Assembly: GCF_000003605.2 (NCBI RefSeq)
Contig: NW_003136413.1
Span: forward strand, 1 to 10,392
Reading direction: 5' to 3'
Length of the DNA stretch: 10,392 bases
Source of the DNA: Saccoglossus kowalevskii
Lineage: Eukaryota > Hemichordata > Enteropneusta > Harrimaniidae
This document shows, piece by piece, positions 10,364-10,392 of this stretch (its first letter is position 1; every line of letters starts with the position of its first letter). A program made the translations under genes and the position numbers. A model generated the notes under the pieces. That model was not told the origin of the DNA. It searched no databases and was given only the letters and a program-made list of their open reading frames with translations.

Positions 10364-10392
10364 GATAATCTTACAAACACATCAGTATTAAA
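10364..10392. repeat. Terminal partial monomer with divergent last four bases
   Basis: Bases 10364-10388 match monomer positions 1-25 exactly. The consensus would continue GGCA, but the window ends TAAA, with three of four bases mismatched. No other unit shows this. It may be the first bases of flanking sequence, a unit truncated by another element, or a low-quality sequence end. Four bases are too few to decide. Confidence 0.6.

Larger units (their letters stand above)
1..10392. repeat. Tandem satellite array, 54-bp monomer, about 192 units
   Basis: A single 54-bp unit is repeated head to tail across the full window, always in one orientation. The unit at 324-377 equals the consensus, which starts GATAATCTTAC, has TCAGTATGGCATTC in the middle and ends CAGATTAATCT; 19 of 54 bases are G or C. 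I count 192 complete units plus a 29-base partial unit. Most differ from the consensus by zero to two bases, so the array is very homogeneous. Recurrent variants, numbered by monomer position, are C7T, C11A, A12T, T25C (about 62 units), G27A, C28A, T35A and G46A. Consensus stops: plus frames TAA (49-51), TAG (35-37) and TAA/TGA; minus frames TGA, TAA and TAA. There is therefore no coding capacity beyond short chance peptides. No unique sequence interrupts the array. The form fits eukaryotic satellite DNA; the family is not recognised. Strand is arbitrary. Confidence 0.98.

Noticed and set aside
1-10392. A repetitive protein gene, since 54 bp is exactly 18 codons
   Set aside because: Every consensus frame on both strands has at least one stop per unit. 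Only the T35A variant removes the TAG in plus frame 2, opening just 35 codons (for example 955-1059).
1-10392. CRISPR array
   Set aside because: There are no variable spacers; all 54 bases are conserved from unit to unit.
1-10392. CENP-B box, telomere repeat or Pol III promoter boxes within the monomer
   Set aside because: I looked for the CENP-B core, TTAGGG-type repeats and a GGTTCGA-type B box and found none.
1-10392. Nucleosome-phased satellite (3 x 54 = 162 bp)
   Set aside because: The arithmetic is suggestive, but the variant patterns show no period of three monomers, so the sequence does not support it.
1-10392. Bacterial replication iterons or an integron/VNTR locus
   Set aside because: The copy number is far above iteron arrays, and there is no replication, integrase or other flanking gene.

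Overview
The whole window is one tandem satellite array. A 54-bp monomer (about 35% G+C) is repeated head to tail in one orientation from base 1 to the end: 192 complete units and a 29-base partial unit. I counted units by hand from the recurring GATAATCTTAC...CAGATTAATCT frame. The unit at 324-377 equals the consensus. Only seven units depart from a clean 54 bp: five of 53 bp (starting 1, 3132, 3185, 3238 and 4966), a sixth of 53 bp at 5721, and one of 55 bp at 3399. I see no gene, tRNA, rRNA, transposon, CRISPR array or unique spacer. Although 54 is a multiple of three, each of the six frames has at least one stop per consensus unit, so there is no long open frame.

The organism cannot be named from this sequence. 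A long, homogeneous, AT-rich, non-coding array whose monomers are themselves arranged in larger repeats is typical of eukaryotic satellite DNA (centromeric, pericentromeric, subtelomeric or other heterochromatin). I do not recognise the monomer as a known satellite family.

The array is not uniform. Diagnostic single-base variants divide it into three domains. Domain A (1-3131) contains a 16-monomer (864-bp) duplication and a perfect 5-monomer (270-bp) duplication. A patch of length-changed units (3132-3453) follows. Domain B (about 3291-5773) is marked by an ACTAAC variant found nowhere else in the window and by a roughly 4-monomer (216-bp) higher-order pattern. Domain C (5774-10363) returns to domain A variant types, with a block carrying an EcoRI-creating variant repeated about every 30 monomers. 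The variant order of 1-1133 recurs almost exactly at 8528-9661, on the far side of domain B.

The picture is of an array growing by repeated segmental duplication (unequal exchange or amplification) at several scales, with one domain replaced or inserted in the middle. The last four bases no longer match the monomer and may be the edge of the array or a sequence-end artefact.
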